Source: Polytrichum commune
Lineage: Eukaryota > Streptophyta > Polytrichopsida > Polytrichales > Polytrichaceae
Assembly (NCBI GenBank): GCA_950295325.1
Contig: OX485808.1
Location: forward strand, 19,984,527-20,048,526
DNA: 64,000 nucleotides
Reading direction: 5' to 3'
Program-made: the position numbers and the translations under genes
The notes under the pieces: generated by a model
What the model saw: only the letters and a program-made list of their open reading frames with translations
What the model was told of the DNA's origin: nothing
Databases searched by the model: none
In this document: one piece after another, positions 22,566 to 33,810 of the stretch
Numbering within the stretch: position 1 is the first letter of the stretch
Layout: every line of letters begins with the position of its first letter

Positions 22566-24049
22566 ACTAGGTGTTTAAAATCCGAAGAGAATTGGACTAA
22601 CCAGATGGAAAAAAAATAGTCAAGTAAGACCCATCTATCACTCTCATTAGCTTCACATGAATGTTTCATTCTAAAATGCCTCTAAAATGCCATAACATAA
22701 ATGCACAACTTTACAACTAAGATTCTATGCTTCTATCATTGTTCTCAATGTGTCATTGTTCATTTTATGCTTTAATTTCCATATTCAAATAAATAGATTT
22801 TGGAATACCTAAATTGCACCACATAAGTGCAATTAAGTGTGTTCTCTATTGGTGTCAACCCACACCCATATTCCTTGCATCATAATTTCAAACATAATTT
22901 TGAAAAAATAAAATAGAATTTTGTTTCATTTTGTAGGTACCTTTGTAGGGTCTTGGTATCAAGAAATGCTATCCACGCACAATCTTTGCCAACAATATCT
23001 TTTGGTGTGGGTTGCTAAGAGCTCAACAATTTGCATCTTCAATATTCTCCAAAATAATTATCATGCATTTTGGGCATTGGTAGAGTTGTCTGTGGTTTAT
23101 TGATTGCTCTCTTAATTTTATGCCTGTGGAAAAAGAGGAGGAAAGGGAGTCTATTGGGGAGTCCATTTGCACTCTACAGAAGAAGAAAAATGAGCGCAGT
23201 TGCTTACTTTCATCCCCTTGCTTAGAGCAACTCATAGAATTCATGTGGGGCCAATCAAGTAACCTTTGAGCCAAAAGAACTAAACTTCATATACACTTCA
23301 ACTTTCATGGTATTTAATGTCGAATACTATTTAAAATTACACAACGTTATCATTTTTTAACTTGGTGTAATAATTAACTAAGTTGAGTTGTTTATGTTCT
23401 ATGATGCTCAAACAACATATTTGACCTTCATTGGTAAGATAAACTATGATATATGGCAAGACGTCATAGCATACTAGAGTGATTTCATTAATTTAAGTGA
23501 CACTAAATACCATGAACGGTGTTGTGACATTCAAGAAAAATGTGAAAGTGCTTTGTTGTATGGTTGAGGACAGCTTGTAAAACTCATGTGTCACGTCTCT
23601 TTGTCACCAACCACCACTACAAGGATATGAGTCCCAGGCAATTGTCACGTGTCGGTGAAAATCATCATGAGTCACTAAAACCTTTAAATTATGGCATTGT
23701 AAATTTGCAGGAAATTTCACCAATGCATACAAGTTGCCTAGGTCGCATATTCCCATAATAAACAAACATTCAACATGGGAAGGGAAGGGAAGGGAAAGGC
23801 CAGGCCGAGCTGGGGGAAGGTGAGATCAAGGGCATGAGAATTGGATGAGAATTGGATGAGAATCTGGGGCATAGGTTGATTCATAGGTAAGTTGGGGTTA
23901 GTGGGATAGGGAGGAGGGAGGTTTTATTCGATTTACATTTTAATTTCACTTTTTTATTTACGCATAATATTTTAATACATTGTATATTTTCATGATTAAG
24001 TTAAGTTCTCAACAAATGATCGTATTGCTAATGTATGTGATCACTCTTC
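22566..24049. other. Intergenic DNA with short repeats
   Basis: No gene is supported. A GGGAA array lies at 23777-23799. The interval 23300-23520 has blocks related to the CACTAAAT-type MITEs (GACACTAAATACCATGAACG). Confidence 0.4.
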
Positions 24050-24316
24050 TTAAGCCAAAGCAATTCAAGGTTTTGGGCCTTGACATGTGCCTAGCTTCAA
24101 GGAGCTTGATTTCAAGGTTGGTCCCTTTTTATAGGGTATAAACATTCTTTTTCGACTCCGTTCCAAGACAACAGTTTTGCAAGGATTAAAATCTCGTTTC
24201 TATGACCAAAGTTGGAAATGGACGATTCGAACCAAAAAAGAGGGACCAACCTTGAAACCAAACTCCTCAGAATTAGGCACATAAAAAGGCTAAAACTCTT
24301 TAAGCTTTGGCTTATA
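24050..24316. repeat. Foldback element with about 80-bp arms
   Basis: The left arm (24050-24130) and right arm (24235-24316) are inverted copies. Shared blocks are AAGCCAAAGC, ATGTGCCTA and TTTCAAGGTTGGTCCCT, the last identical in both arms. The loop is about 104 bases. The right arm has small indels. The structure fits a foldback MITE or a hairpin-forming transcript, and has no coding content. Confidence 0.7.
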
Positions 24317-25504
24317 CCATGCCCACACTAGTAGTGGTCATTTTTCACAAGGTCCCTAACATGTCCAAGGACATGTTCATAAAAAAAAACATTTCTAGTG
24401 GACGGATTCTAAAAATAACAATTTTTTGATAATTTTTTCCAAAAAAATGGTACAAATGTCAGTTACATTATGTCATATATGACATGTGAATATAAGCATA
24501 ATGCAATCAAGCCACTAATGCCCAATCAAAATATCAATCTTGAAGTGCTTGATTCACCTGCATTCATTAATTCATCAAGTGCTATAGAATGGGGTGGACT
24601 GGAAATATAAGAATTGACAGCAACAGACAGATAATTGACAAACATTGAAGGCATAATTTGTCAAGATCCTATTGTTTCCAAGTGCAACCAGTCACATGTC
24701 GACATCTTTCGGTTTTTTTGTTTTTTTTCTAATTTTTTACCAATATTGTAAGAGACTTATTTATACCTCTTGTGGGACGGGTATTTTCATTTTCAAACCG
24801 GTTTTGGGACGGGTTGTTTTTTCCTTAACCTTTCCATGGGCAGGTTGGTTTAGAAATTACCGGTTTTGGGACGGGTTGCGATTTTTTTTGCCTTTCAATT
24901 CAAGGTTTTTGGACGTGGACGGGCAAAAACTTTGTGAAAAATTAGCCCTACACACTAGGGCCAATTGTTGGTCCTAGAGAGTAGGAGGATTCCCTTTTGA
25001 TGGGAAAGGTTCACCTCTTTCCAAAATTTATTGCTACCAGTAAGGACTTTTCGTCCTACTTACAATAACCTCATTGGATGCAACGTACTGCGGTTTCGCC
25101 ATTGTATACAAGACAAAAACTCCCATCAAGAAGGACATTGTCCCATTAGTGTGGGCCAACTGTTGGTCCTAGTGTGGACATGGTATTACCAAACTCCATT
25201 TTGAAAGTAATTAATGTTTCGGAATGTGTGTGGCCTCCCCTTCACAATTCATATGCACATGTGCAAGTGCCGGGACGGCATGGGTCCAAGCTATGTAGCA
25301 TTGTAGATGATTTAATCATTTAGACCAAATCCTTAGCCATCAAGTCCACTCACATCACATTTGCACTTAACTAGTAGGTAATGTAGTTATTGGGTGATGG
25401 AGTTATTGTACATAATTATTGCACATACTTATTATACATAGTTACCATACATGATTGTTGCGCAAATGTTGCATTGAATTTTTGTATACTTTGCAAACTT
25501 GTGT
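24317..25504. other. Intergenic DNA with a short direct repeat
   Basis: The block GGGCCAA(T/C)TGTTGGTCCTAG occurs at about 24958 and again at about 25155. An open frame at 24672-24977 contains a repeated FxxVLGRVVF / GWFRNYRF-like pattern from a GGTTTTGGGACGGGTTG(T/C) repeat (24797 and 24862) and is not convincing as a gene. Otherwise nothing is seen. Confidence 0.35.
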
Positions 25505-25916
25505 AGGTTGCATATGGATTTTTTAAAATAATTATGTACACTCTTTATATGTTTTTAGATCTATGGAGAATTTCAAGCTATTTAACCTGCCTAAAAGGCT
25601 TGTTTCTTTAAATAACTTTGTAAAACTCTTTAGGTTGCATATGAATTTATTTATTTTTAAAATACTTATGTAAGCCCTTTATAGGTTTTCAAATCTATGG
25701 TATTTTTTGGAATTTATTCAAGCTGTTGAACTTGCCTAAAGGGCTCGTTTCTTAAATACTTCACGAAGTTATGTTGGTTGCATATGAATTTATTATTTTT
25801 GGAAAACTAATTGTAGACTCTTTGACCTTTACCGGGTCTATATATTGTTTTTGGAAACCTTCCAAGCTATTTGACATGCTTGAAATTTTGTCTTTCTCAT
25901 AATTATCTTAGGCATT
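25505..25916. repeat. Three-unit diverged tandem repeat, period about 127-143 bp
   Basis: The units begin at GGTTGCATATG: 25506, 25633 and 25776. Each continues with a T/A-rich stretch, then a block like AGATCTATGG, then TTCAAGCTATTTAACCTGCC (variants TTCAAGCTGTTGAACTTGCC and TCCAAGCTATTTGACATGCT). Divergence is substantial, so the amplification is old. Confidence 0.75.
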
Positions 25917-26803
25917 ACATATTTGCCATGGTCGCGGAGTCAAACAACAAGAAGCTTACAAAGTGTTTATATATGCACAAAAGTGGGCAAATATTTTTAT
26001 AATTAGGATTGTGGGTACTACACACACTTGCATTTGACATAATGCCCAAGGTGTCAAAATGAGATCACCGCATAAAAAGTGTGAAAATGACCATGGTCAT
26101 TGCGACATGACCCCAATAACATGCATTTGACTAGAGGTGTCCGATCTAGTCAATATATTGCCTATAGTCATATTAGCCATTTTCAATCAAAAATAAATAA
26201 ATGGAATCATAAAAAAATTCACCTTGGCCTTGCAATCCTAGTAGTGATATATATACAGCACTCAAACTAGGGTGGAATTAGGTCTTAATTTAATGCCAAG
26301 GTTCCAACCTAGGAGGGTGGGAAGCTGCTACTAGCTTATAATACACATTTATTTGGATTTTTGGATACTAAGTGATCATCTCACGAGTTTATGGAAATTT
26401 ATTGGGGCTCAAGCCTCATATAAGTTATATGTGACTTGGTGCAGTCACATAATATACCCCAAGGTGCAGGCAATGTTGGCATATACTTTATTAAGTAGGC
26501 ACCTTATTATATCATATTTGTAGCCTATTTGTATATACAGTATACTATGAGAACATCAAAGCACCTGAGCTGTAGTAACTACCAAGTCCTCTCTCGAATG
26601 TTGTAATAACGGAGCTGTTTTTGATTGCGTCACGCACGTGTTGTATGTCATATTTTCTGTATTTATTGGCTATGCATCAACTTCTTCGTTTCAAGAGAAA
26701 ATTTCCTAACCACTTTGCGTTCACACTTGGACGTTACTTGTTCTTGTTATTTTTGGTCCACTTTATTTAATGTGGATGTTAACTATAATTATACATGTAT
26801 ATG

Positions 26804-26856
<53 letters not shown>

Positions 26857-28255
26857 GTATGTATGTATATGTGTATATAGAATTATAATTGATCCCTAAA
26901 ATACATTGAAAGAAATCTAGTTAACTATAGTTATTTCGGCAGTTCTTGATTATTTATTCTAAAAATTTCGGGTGATATCAAAATCCTTGACCTGCATTTG
27001 AGAAGAAGGTGCACAAAATCCAAGAAAGGTTTGGTATAGTAAATAGTCATGGATTGGCATGAGCAAAGTGGACAACTATAATTGTAGTCTTTCATAATAA
27101 AGGACAGAGCCTCACGGTTCTACCGTTTTCTTGTTATACACACAAAGCCTTTGTTACTGTCAATCGACATGTTCACGTAATAAACATTTGAAGGTCACAT
27201 TTATCTTGAAGTTTGAAGATTTCATGTGACAATAGAATGAAAAGGAAGTAAAGATGATTGCAATGTTGTCACTGGAGTCAATTATGGTGTTGCTTCATCT
27301 TCAAGTTGGTTGAAGGGCCTTTCTGACACATGAGACCAAGGGCCGTGAGAAAAAATAATCTATGATTTCTTGTGGAAATGGTTGGCGGTCCAAAGTCATG
27401 ACCAAGAGAAATTCACATTGTTGTTTAAAAGCCTTTGTCCCGGGGACGTAGTGTATAATGGACTTAGACTAGGGACGTAATCTTTTGCGCTAGACGCTAA
27501 AGCACCCCTATCGAGCTCTATCCACCTAAGAACATGCCGCCCCTGGCCCACACATCAGTGCCCAAACCATACTTTATTTGTCCTACCCACGTTGGTGCCC
27601 ATAGCTTGCTTGACTAGACAGAACCATGGACGGGGTGAACTCCGACAACATTAGTCATCCTTCGAGCCATGGACCTTCCTCAGACATTGAGAACGTTAGT
27701 CAACCCTTTGCCTACTTGGGTGTTGGACAATGGAAACAAAATGGTCTACCACATTCAGACAAGTTTGCCTTGTTTTTTAATATGTTGGATACGTGAAAGT
27801 GATCTCAAAGTGGTTATCAAATAGGCTTATCTCATGTTTTATGTGTTCTTCATGTGATGATTGGATATTATTGGCTATCTTTAATTTCTTCATTCCTATT
27901 TAATTCACATGACTCAACTTCATAAATTCAATGTTTCTACCTTCTTGCATATATGTTCCAAAATTCAGAATTTATATCTACAATCTTTTGTTTGATTTAA
28001 GCAGGTGATTTCTTGGAAGTGTCCAAAGTAGGCCCATGGATGGACACTTTCAAAATGTTCTCAAGTCTAACCCCAACATGCTTAGAGAGTGCTCAATCCT
28101 AAGTCATTGTTGGAAGTATCATAATTTTCCTAATATTGGGGCAATATGTGATCCATACCCACCCCTCTACTCTACATAGTTATTGCATCCATCACTAGAA
28201 TTCCACCATTTTGGTAAATTGCACACTATATTTTTGATCAATCATACACACCACA
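25917..28255. other. Intergenic DNA with a TG/TATG microsatellite
   Basis: A microsatellite, (TA)n then (TG)n then TATG variants, occupies about 26795-26880. No coding region or structured RNA is supported. A GC-richer patch at 27420-27660 has no recognisable frame. Confidence 0.45.
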
Positions 28256-28839
28256 ATGGCGTGGTCTCTACCACAACTCTCACCTCATCATCCCACCTCT
28301 AAAGCGCCCACCTCTTATTCTCATTGTGAGCCCTCATGGCCCTCATGGCTAGAGCAAGATTGTCCTCGTTATTCTCTAGGTTTGAACATCATTTCTCAGT
28401 GGATGTGTGATGAAGGTCAACCATCCATGCCAATCGGAATAACTGAAGTGGTTGGTTATTTTATTGGCACTTCACTATTAGTGAATTTATATGCACAACA
28501 TCCACCAAAGTTGACGAAACTCCATGCCACAAAACGAATCAGCCTCCAATAGTATGTTTTGCATGCAATGAAGAATCATTGAATTCTTTGGAGCATGTTG
28601 TGGTCCATACCGCATCCGTGTTGGAGATTGGTTGCCATGCTTCCCAGTGTCACATTGCTAGATTGCCACTTACCTCTACCAAAAGATTTTGGGCAATACA
28701 AGCCAATACATGGACTTTGTGCAATGCCAAAGTCAGAACTAAGAAACATGACAGAGTCTATATAGGAAGCATGGAGGGACCCTATGTAAATGAAGACATA
28801 TTGTCATGTTATCAAGGACACCCACACATGCGATCCTAG
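28256..28839 (+). pseudogene. Unrecognised coding-like sequence, two adjacent open frames
   Basis: An ATG in a good context (CACAATGGCG) opens a 98-codon frame (28256-28552) starting MAWSLPQLSPHHPTSKAPTS. It is followed after 26 bases by an 86-codon frame (28579-28839) beginning at ATT or near it and containing EIGCHASQCHIARLP. Composition is less AT-rich than the flanks. I recognise no domain. It could be an old gene or transposon fragment, or chance; no function is proposed. Confidence 0.2.
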
Positions 28840-29324
28840 CATACCGAACTTTACTTGCCATTTGGTCTAGCTTATCCACTTTTACTTGCCTACCTAACCT
28901 AGCCCAACCTATCTTGCTTTGTTTGCACAAGTCATGATCGACTCAATTATCTAATAACATAGCATCAGTTAAATCCACCCACTTGGTCCCCTTCCCCTCT
29001 CCTCCACCAACAAATTCCAAAGGCTAATTTCATAGTGATAATGGAGATATCATCACAAATGGGGGTGCACCTTCAAACCAACATGTTTGTGAGACCTTTG
29101 GTTCCATAGGTGATAGAATCTAAGATGAAAGCCATGTCAATAATATTCACATAACAAGGCCATGCTTTACACAAGCTTTTTATGTGTTTTAGTTATAAAC
29201 TCTAGCGTTCCCACATGAAACAACTATTGGTTTGAATTCATCTCAATGTTGATATTGGCTCAAGTGGATCTTGTAACGTAAAGTGAGCATGCCTAATTTC
29301 GTTACTTATCTTGATCATACACCA

Positions 29325-29608
29325 ATATTGGAGGAGTTTGTGGTTAGGCATGGATCCAAGAACGGACATCCAAAAAATACGAGCTCGAAAAAAAGGGACT
29401 ACATTCTAAAAAAATGTTAACTATTATAGGTTCAATAATCAACATACTTAAGAAGACATGTATAACCATTTAAAAAAGAAAGTGAATCCTCACATTATTG
29501 ATTAAGAATAGATTATTCTTATGAACTCCAAAATATGAGCAAATGATTAGAGGAGCGATAAATGGCTATTGGATGTGCTAATCATCTCATAGTATTCAAG
29601 TATTTAAT
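29325..29608 (+). repeat. Dispersed repeat F, copy 2
   Basis: It contains GTGGTTAGGCATGGATCCAA, GAACGGACATCC and ATGTTAACTATTATAGG, with TCAATAATCAA. It ends near GTGCTAATCATCTCAT, the same end block as copy 1. The closest relative is copy 4 (39690-39965), which shares the TCAATAATCAA segment. Confidence 0.6.
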
Positions 29609-29610
29609 CC

Positions 29611-30445
29611 TCAACTTCCCAAGCAACCCATTTTTGGCTGATGGATGATTTCTTCCCTACATTAACCCCACCCAACTCATTCATCTGCAATCAAAATAAC
29701 TACAAACACCAAGTCAACATGGATATCTACCCATAGACACATGAGTTGTGCAATTTGGAGATGATTAGAATGTGGGAAAAAATAAAACTCAAAGTGGGAA
29801 GTGTTCATGTTTTTGTTGTGTTGGGAGCTCATGTGAGGGTGTTGACTTTAACCAATGGTTACCACTCCAATGCAAACTTTGCATGAACATCCATAATGTC
29901 GATTTTGGTAAAGCTATTTATTTTTTAATGTTCATGTAAAAGTGGTCTTTGTGCTCACATCAATTGTTCAATTTAAGGTTCGGACACTCTCTATTTTTAT
30001 GGAATTCTTAGGATATATGTGGTTAGAAATATGGAACAATTTACAAACTCCAACTGCAAGGTGGCTAGCCCATTGTGGTTTGCACATTTTGGCACGAAAA
30101 TTTGTGAAAGCACTTAACGATTGAATTGTTCCCCTCTACTAGATCGCACGAGCATTCATCGCATATCTTAGGTGAATTTGATTGGTCAAAGGACTTTGGG
30201 AAGGATAAAACATGTTGTTTTCTTATGCATCCCTTCCTTCAATTGTTATAATCTAAAAATCCACATGGTTATTCATGCCCATTTTTTCCCCAACAAATAG
30301 CTCATCTCCCATGTTTCAAAATCCTTCAGATAAATTCATTTTAACCTCAAGACTTGTCTTATGAACTTATGAAAGTTCCATAACCAGCAATGAGTGAAAT
30401 GCAATCAAAACAACCTTTCCTTAGGCTTGGGAAGTTAAGGGTTAG
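29611..30445 (+). repeat. Long dispersed repeat G, copy 1 (about 835 bp)
   Basis: It aligns in the same orientation with 61979-62762. Shared blocks, in order, are ACTTCCCAAGCAACC, GAGATGATTAGAATGT, TTGTTGTGTTGGGAGCTCAT, GATTGGTCAAAGG, CCCTTCCTTCA and TGAGTGAAATGCA. An open frame at 29942-30124 within it is not conserved in the other copy, so it is not coding. Superfamily unknown. Confidence 0.8.
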
Positions 30446-31074
30446 TATCGTATGAGACGTGAGTTTGTTGGGGGAAGGGGGAGGAGACCCGCCTATGTTA
30501 TTAAGGTGCTTGAGTGGAGTTGTGGCAATGTGAAGGTGCTTGGGAAGGAGTCGGGTGAACCCTTTAGGCTCATAAATGTTGGTTATGAACTAAATTAACT
30601 GAAAAGAATGTTAGGTTGGTACTTCGGCAGGTGTGTACTCTTACCACAAATGGCTGGGCATGTGAAGGACACTGCAATTTCATGTGAAACGGTTAGTTGC
30701 AATTCGTGGGTCTTCTTCACATGTGCATTTCATTAAATTACTGGATGCAATTCACTCCATGTTCTCTCTCATAACATCTCCCACTTAATTAGAACCCAGA
30801 GACAGAGGCTGGATTGAAGATCTACACATGATAGAATCTTCGATTTCACAATGTCAATATTGGTATGAAGAATCTACATACAAAACGATCTTGAATTGCT
30901 ACATCACTTATATATTTCTTGGTCAGTTCAATAAGAATACAGTGAATTTGATTATCCAAATCTCCACTTGGATCAAGCCGATCTCAAATGAGTTATGTAC
31001 GTAAGTACAAAGCTTCTCGTATAGTAGTAACCGCAACTAATACAAAAATCTAGTCATAAATGTCCATACCATTG
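30446..31074. other. Intergenic DNA
   Basis: Nothing with gene character is seen. A G-rich patch (GGGGGAAGGGGGAGGAG) lies at about 30470. Confidence 0.4.
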
Positions 31075-31201
31075 TTCAGATTTATAATAGTGTTTTGTGG
31101 GACTGACAATATTCTACACAATATTCCCCACATTCCAATTGAATGTGGAGATTATTCTGTGGAATATTGTCAATCCCACAAAACATTGTTATGGATCTGA
31201 A
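31075..31201. repeat. Hairpin element: 61-bp arms, 5-base loop
   Basis: Bases 31075-31135 and 31141-31201 are inverted copies with nine differences in 61, around the loop CAATT. Most differences are transitions that still pair as G:U in one RNA strand. Identical blocks include TTTTGTGGGA, TGACAATATT and CCACATTC. It could be a minimal foldback MITE or a transcribed hairpin of microRNA-precursor shape; there is no evidence of expression. Confidence 0.85.
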
Positions 31202-32097
31202 TAATGTGGAGTCTATAACATAATCTTATGATTTACATCATAAGATGTAGCATAGCACATTGGGATACTTGAGATATAGTTTTGTGTTTTAGTATGCAAA
31301 GGAAAGATATTTTTGAGCGTACTAATGGCAAGGGTCGTGCTTTAAGTTCTAGTATGCAAGAGGAAGATATGTTTGAACATACCAATATCAAGTGTCATTT
31401 GTGTACACTTTAGTCAACTTGTACACTATGGTGTAACATAGGCATACACCTCCTAACATTATTAAACATACTCATGCCGAGAATCATGAGGTGACACTAA
31501 TTGTGAAGTGTTGAGCGTTGGTGTAACCTGGCATACGTCCCAAACAAAATATGGTGAGTGACACTATTATACATGTGACACTAAACACCATAAACACTGT
31601 TACTTTTGTCTTATAACTAATATCCAATATATTGGTCACAGGTTTTCATGAAGACTCAAGGACAACCCAAGATCTTGGACCCACGTTAATTCCACCTTGA
31701 CTAGAAGCCCACACTAATAGGACCATTTAGCGCAACTACAGTCGTTTTGTCACTTAAGAATTTAGATCGTCCCTCACATCATCGGACGAGCACAAGAGGT
31801 TATTTTGAAGCGGATGGATGTCCTTGGTTGTGATTCTTTTGTCAGGACTCGATTCCTCATCAATTTGTTCCAAAACTTAAGGTGAAGCGATGGATGTCCA
31901 CCGGTGACAGGTTTATAAGTTAGTTATAGTTAATTAGGACCTTTAATAAACATCGTGTCACTTCCACAATAAATAATTCCCTTCAACGATGTAGAATGGC
32001 CCGTTGGATCATTGGACTCTCGGGATCTCACGAGGCATTCATTTGTGACGTGTTAATTAATTGTCATGGGCATCAATGGATTCATGTACCCCATCAC
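31202..32097. other. Intergenic DNA with internal repeats
   Basis: No gene is seen. Two related blocks at about 31275-31325 and 31340-31390 (AGTATGCAA(A/G), GAAGATAT, TTGA(G/A)C(G/A)(T/A)AC(T/C)AAT) form a short direct repeat. CACTAAACACCATAAACACT at 31572 resembles the CACTAAAT MITE ends. Confidence 0.45.
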
Positions 32098-32100
32098 TTA

Positions 32101-32690
32101 GGGCCACTTCACACACAAGGCTGAAGGCCCTTGACCATGGCAATGTAAGAGCTCTCATTGGTCGAAAAGGCGGAGACCGTCCAAGTTCACTTCACACTAG
32201 GAGGTGAAGGCCTAAAGGCCCAAAGGAAAGTCCGTGGATGAAAAGTCTACATGGAGTCCTACATGGCTAGTTGTGGATAAGGGTGCATGGTCTACCGGAA
32301 TTTGCGTCAGGCCCACCTCCAAGAGGTGGGCTTGACGCAAATTCCGGGAGACCATGATTTTTTTAATATTTTTTCCAGCAGGACAGACTGCATGGCAGAT
32401 TCCAGGACAGATTCCAAGACAAATTCCAGGACAGACAAACACCACCAAGTAGTTATCTTAAATTGATATACTTGGAGACATATTATATTAAACCAAATCC
32501 TCCCCTCTTTTTCCGCCAACAAAATATGCAATGGTCCCGCAACATGGTTCATTCTCACTTCACACTATGCTTGAGGGCCAAAGACTACATAAAATGGCTT
32601 TCCCAACACCCATGGTACGGCCTTTGGATGAGAGTCAAGGGTCCTCACCATTACAAGGTCACGGCTTGTGGCTCATGTGTGAAGTGGCCC
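32101..32690. mobile_element. PIF/Harbinger-like MITE, copy 1 (590 bp) with central palindrome
   Basis: The ends are a perfect 15-base inverted repeat, GGGCCACTTCACACA, extending imperfectly inward (GTGACC/TTGACC blocks). TTA lies immediately outside both ends (32098-32100 and 32691-32693), the 3-base TWA target duplication of PIF/Harbinger elements. Inside is a near-perfect palindrome (32286-32356). No transposase is encoded. A second copy in opposite orientation lies at 63252-63752. The superfamily call rests on the TWA duplication and GGGCC termini. Confidence 0.75.
32286..32356. repeat. Near-perfect palindrome: 34-bp arms, 3-base loop
   Basis: The arms 32286-32319 and 32323-32356 pair at 32 of 34 positions around the loop CAA. 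The arm ends are CATGGTCT and AGACCATG and the centre is GCCCACCTC/GAGGTGGGC. Within the MITE at 32101-32690 it would form a stable hairpin. The second MITE copy keeps recognisable remnants (CCTATCTCCAAGAGGTGG). Confidence 0.95.
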
Positions 32691-32737
32691 TTAAGGTCCT
32701 TGGGTTTCATATGGTCACCTTCTTTAATCCAAGGCTT

Positions 32738-32950
32738 ATTTTGGAGTGGTGCATGACAAGGCTTGTGGTTAAGAAATTGCATTGTAAAGACACGTGTCCC
32801 GATGAGATTGGACTACGTGTCTAAATGTGTTTATCGTAGTTGGTTTCAATGGTCGACCCAATTGGGAGGGACTTTGTGAGGGTTGAAGAAAAAGGGAGAA
32901 TTCTCTTTTAATATATCATAACTTTTGCATCTCAACTAATGAAATTTGGA
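32738..32950 (+). repeat. Dispersed repeat F, copy 3
   Basis: It contains GGCTTGTGGTTAAGAA, GACACGTGTC, GAGATTGGACTA and ATTGGGAGGG. It shares the last block and a following CATAACTTTTGCATCT / AGTTTTGCATCTTGATTC block with copy 5 at 40975. It begins about 45 bases after the MITE. Confidence 0.55.
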
Positions 32951-33027
32951 ATGACAATCATCATCATTTGTGATTGTTCATTAGATAAGACGATTCCGAG
33001 TCTGATCTTAAAGCTCACCATGTTGGA

Positions 33028-33045
33028 TTTTTTTTTTTTTTTTAA
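33028..33045 (+). repeat. Homopolymer T run
   Basis: About 18 consecutive T residues after GTTGGA, possibly the A-tail of a minus-strand retrotransposed sequence. No matching body was recognised. Confidence 0.8.
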
Positions 33046-33465
33046 TTTTGTTGTTGTTGTCTATGTGATATTTTGTTTGAGCTTCAAACAAGTATGTCAA
33101 GTAAGTTTCATTGGTTTTTGAAACTAAAACTACACTTAACACAACCTACTATAGAGAGGAAGTGAAAACCTACACGATCTTGTGTGACAACGATAATGAG
33201 ATTTAGGTGATATGTATTTGCGCCAAACACAATTGCACAATCATGAATCTTTCACTATTTTTTTTCCTTATTTGTATATTTAGATTGGAGGAATACAATT
33301 GATATGCAAGTTATATTTGGATGGTCTTATGTTTAATAAATTTAGTTGTAAAAGTAGGAACAAGTCGCCTTAAACATCCCCGTACAAAGCCTTGAAGCCT
33401 AGATTATGCCTCTTATGCCCTTAAGCTTTAAGGTATGTCAGCTGTATATGTGGTCAAATTTTTAT

Positions 33466-33810
33466 AATGGACACCTACATTTGAGTGGCATATGGGAAGG
33501 CTTGTATTCAAGAATAGACATGAGAAGGACAATTGTTATAATGGGATTGGACTATTTGTTATGAATAAAGACACATGTTAAAGTGGTTCAAAAGTGAGCA
33601 AAATTGGGAGGGCTTGGTGTATGACCACTTACAAATTAAGACAATCTTCGTTTTGGGCTCTTATAATTCAACACATCATCTTTGACTTTGAAACTTGAAA
33701 TGATGACCTTTATAATTTTAGAGGGTGAGATCATTCATCAATCTAACAACTATAAATGTATGTGGAGTTGAAAGTGTTCACAATAGGGTCACATTCCTTA
33801 ACACTTGAAA
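33466..33810 (+). repeat. Dispersed repeat F, copy 4 (long version)
   Basis: It starts ACACCTACATTTGAGTGG and includes GGGATTGGACTA and AATTGGGAGGGCTTG. It extends through TGTATGTGGAGTTGAAAG and TCACAATAG. Copy 6 (40975-41320) has the same order of blocks, including the final TGTATGTGGAGTTGGAAG, which shows that the full repeat exceeds 300 bp. Confidence 0.65.

Noticed and set aside
25505-25916. CRISPR-like array
   Set aside because: Only three diverged units of more than 120 bp, without constant short repeats or spacers, in plant nuclear DNA.
26625-26888. Plus-strand open frame ending in VCVCVCVCVYVYV
   Set aside because: The frame is held open by a TG/TATG microsatellite; there is no motif in the rest.
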